From the NCBI GenBank assembly GCA_031282665.1, contig JAITDH010000086.1, positions 1-6,687 on the forward strand: 6,687 nt of DNA, written 5' to 3'. The notes beneath the pieces were generated by a model. The model had not been told where the DNA came from and did not search any database. It saw nothing but the letters and a program-made list of their open reading frames with translations. This DNA is from Zoogloeaceae bacterium. GTDB lineage: Bacteria; Pseudomonadota; Gammaproteobacteria; Burkholderiales; Rhodocyclaceae. Positions 5,173 through 6,687 of the stretch are shown piece by piece (positions within the stretch are counted from its first letter, which is position 1; each line of letters begins with the position of its first letter). A program made the translations under genes and the position numbers.

Positions 5173-5682
5173 ATGCGCTCCGCTCGTCCCTTCCTCCTTC
5201 TCTTCCTGGCCTTGGTTTCGTTGGCTCCGGCCTGCCTCTTCGCGCAGACGGCCGGCTCCAAACCGGCAGACCCATCCCCCGTCGCCATCCCGGCCGGATA
5301 CTATTCGGTGGCCGCTCCTGTCGCCATCCTCTACGACTCGCCTTCGGCATGGGGGAAAAAGCTCTATCTGGTCAAGGAAGGCACCCCGCTGGAAGTCGTC
5401 CAACCCATCATGGGCTGGGCCAAGGTACGCGATGCCGAAGGCCTCCCGGAAGGGCTGGTCTGGATCGAGAACGACAAGCTCTCCCCGCGCCGCACGGTCA
5501 TCGTGATCGCCGATCTGGCGGATGTGCGGCAAAGCGCCAGCGACACCGCGCCCATCGCCTTCCAGGCGGAAAAATGGCTGATCCTGGATCTCTTGAGCAA
5601 CAGCCCGCCGGGCTGGGCAAAGGTCCGCCACCCCGACGGCAGCGGTGGCTTCGTCCGCCTCGGACAGGTCTGGGGCTTATGA
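5173..5682 (+). CDS. Secreted protein with two SH3-like domains, function unknown
   Basis: A 169-residue exported protein. The signal peptide covers about 1-24 (MRSARP, then a leucine-rich core, CLFA before QTAG). C21 is not in a good lipobox (APAC), so a soluble periplasmic product is more likely than a lipoprotein. A Pro/Ala linker precedes two similar halves that look like bacterial SH3 folds. The first (about 43-104) has VAAPVAILYDSPS, a GTPLEVV turn and GWAKVRDAEG; the second (about 109-167) has VIADLADVRQSAS, then GWAKVRHPDG and GGFVRLGQVWG. The shared GWAKVR in each half suggests internal duplication. Bacterial SH3 domains often bind peptidoglycan or partner proteins; which applies here is not visible. 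GGGAG lies 7 bases before the ATG. The stop overlaps the gpsA start as ATGA, so expression is tied to phospholipid precursor synthesis. I do not recognise a named gene. Confidence 0.85.
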   Translation: MRSARPFLLLFLALVSLAPACLFAQTAGSKPADPSPVAIPAGYYSVAAPVAILYDSPSAWGKKLYLVKEGTPLEVVQPIMGWAKVRDAEGLPEGLVWIENDKLSPRRTVIVIADLADVRQSASDTAPIAFQAEKWLILDLLSNSPPGWAKVRHPDGSGGFVRLGQVWGL

Positions 5683-6680
5683 AAACGGCGGTACTGGCGG
5701 CGGGCGCCTGGGGCAGCGCCCTGGCGCTTTCCTTCGTCCGCCAGCACGCCGTCGCCCTGTGGGCGCGGGAACACGATCTGGTCGAAGACATCCGGATCAA
5801 GCGCGAAAACAGCGTCTTCCTGCCCAGTTTTCCCTTTCCCGACGCCTTGGCGGTCACCGCCGATTTCGCCGAAGCCTTGCGGGACGCCGCCCTCATCGTC
5901 ATCGCCACGCCCATCGCCGGCCTGCGCCCCACCCTTCTGCGCCTGCGCGAACATTACGCCGGGCAAATCCCCCCTCCCCTGCTCTGGGTCTGCAAGGGAT
6001 TCGAAGCGGAAAGCGGCAAGCTCCCGCACGTGGTGCTGGAAGAAGTCTTTTGCGACATCGACCGCCGCCCCGCGCACGGCGCCCTTTCCGGCCCCAGCTT
6101 CGCGCAGGACGTCGCCGCCGGCCTGCCGACCGCCATCACCCTGGCCTCGCGCGACATGGCCTTTGCCCGCCAGGCGGCGCAAACCCTGCACGGCGGCAAC
6201 CTGCGCATCTACGCGAGCGACGACCTGATCGGCGTGGAAGTCGGCGGCGCGCTGAAAAACATCCTCGCCATCGCCACCGGCGTCTGTGACGGCCTGGAAC
6301 TCGGCGCCAACGCCCGCGCCGCCCTGATGACGCGCGGACTGGCGGAAATCGCCCGTCTCGGCCTGGCGCTGGGAGGGAAGAAAGACACCTTCCTCGGCCT
6401 TTCCGGCGCGGGCGACCTGATCCTGACCTGCACCGGCAATCTCTCGCGCAACCGCCGCGTCGGCCTCGAACTGGCGAGGGGAAAAAAACTCCCCGCCATC
6501 CTCGCCGAACTCGGCCACGTCGCCGAAGGCGTCCCGACCGCCAAGGAAGCCAGCCGCCTCGCGGCGGAAAAAAACATCGAAATGCCGATCACCGCCGCCG
6601 TCGTCGACCTCCTGCAGGGCCGCATCTCCCCCCGCGATGCCGTCGCCGGCCTGCTGGCCCGCGATCCGGCGGAGGAATGA
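5679..6680 (+). CDS. gpsA: Glycerol-3-phosphate dehydrogenase [NAD(P)+]
   Basis: It reduces dihydroxyacetone phosphate to sn-glycerol 3-phosphate, the backbone for phospholipids, in the cytoplasm. The 333-residue product is of normal length. The N-terminal Rossmann domain has VCKGFEAESGKLP (104-116, K106) and SGPSFAQDVAAGLPTAI (137-153). The helical C-terminal domain has GVEVGGALKN with the expected catalytic K193, a GLSGAGDLILTCT motif (240-252) with D246, and NLSRNRR (254-260) for substrate and cofactor binding. The odd point is the first nucleotide-binding turn: residues 7-12 are AAGAWG where the family nearly always has GAGxxG, so the first glycine is alanine. All other signatures are intact. 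The start overlaps the SH3 gene stop. The reading frame stays open for 446 codons upstream, but that stretch is out of frame with grxC, secB and the SH3 gene and is not coding. Confidence 0.95.
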   Translation: MKTAVLAAGAWGSALALSFVRQHAVALWAREHDLVEDIRIKRENSVFLPSFPFPDALAVTADFAEALRDAALIVIATPIAGLRPTLLRLREHYAGQIPPPLLWVCKGFEAESGKLPHVVLEEVFCDIDRRPAHGALSGPSFAQDVAAGLPTAITLASRDMAFARQAAQTLHGGNLRIYASDDLIGVEVGGALKNILAIATGVCDGLELGANARAALMTRGLAEIARLGLALGGKKDTFLGLSGAGDLILTCTGNLSRNRRVGLELARGKKLPAILAELGHVAEGVPTAKEASRLAAEKNIEMPITAAVVDLLQGRISPRDAVAGLLARDPAEE

Positions 6681-6687
6681 GCCGCGC

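Noticed and set aside
4225..5631. A 468-codon open frame on the minus strand across grxC, secB and the SH3 gene
   Set aside because: It covers three well-supported genes in antisense and shows no domain or ribosome site.
4341..5678. A possible long N-terminal extension or fusion upstream of GpsA, since the frame stays open for 446 codons
   Set aside because: The translation is Arg/Pro/His-rich shadow sequence out of frame with grxC, secB and the SH3 gene. The product from the ATG at 5679 already has normal GpsA length.

Overview
The window reads as ordinary chromosomal DNA of a GC-rich Gram-negative bacterium, most likely a betaproteobacterium. I infer this from the gene content and order: moeB, ctpA and envC leftward, yibN-grxC-secB-gpsA rightward, plus an SH3-like secreted protein between secB and gpsA. 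I would guess a Rhodocyclales/Nitrosomonadales-type lineage, but the sequence does not settle that. There is no phage, plasmid, CRISPR or complete insertion sequence.

Layout. The left half (1-3518) is a leftward run of tightly packed genes, in transcription order envC (amidase activator), ctpA (C-terminal processing protease) and moeB (E1-like adenylyltransferase, cut by the window edge). envC and ctpA overlap by ATGA, and ctpA and moeB are 7 bases apart, so one operon is likely. The right half (3878-6680) is a rightward run: membrane rhodanese (yibN), glutaredoxin 3 (grxC), chaperone SecB (secB), an uncharacterised SH3-like protein, and glycerol-3-phosphate dehydrogenase (gpsA). ATGA overlaps join yibN to grxC and the SH3 gene to gpsA.

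The divergent intergenic region (3519-3877) is the unusual part. It holds a 236-base non-coding element (3558-3793) with 33-base imperfect terminal inverted repeats and a perfect 13-base direct repeat on each side. It looks like a MITE or an internally deleted IS that landed between the two operons. Its interior contains a chain of short perfect hairpins. Around it are decayed heptanucleotide repeats, and one such tract runs inside envC, where it encodes the hydrophobic part of the signal peptide. Without the element and one copy of the direct repeat, the divergent spacer would be only about 110 bases.

Functional theme. Most genes serve the cell envelope and protein export: SecB passes preproteins to SecA, GpsA makes the glycerol phosphate backbone of phospholipids, EnvC activates septal peptidoglycan amidases, and Ctp proteases control periplasmic peptidoglycan hydrolases. 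The rhodanese, glutaredoxin and MoeB add sulfur and thiol chemistry. I see no strong case for a wholly new defence or metabolic system. The best leads are the mobile element, the heptad repeat inside the envC signal sequence, the altered Rossmann glycine in GpsA, and the apparent absence of a phosphoglycerate mutase gene that often sits at this junction.
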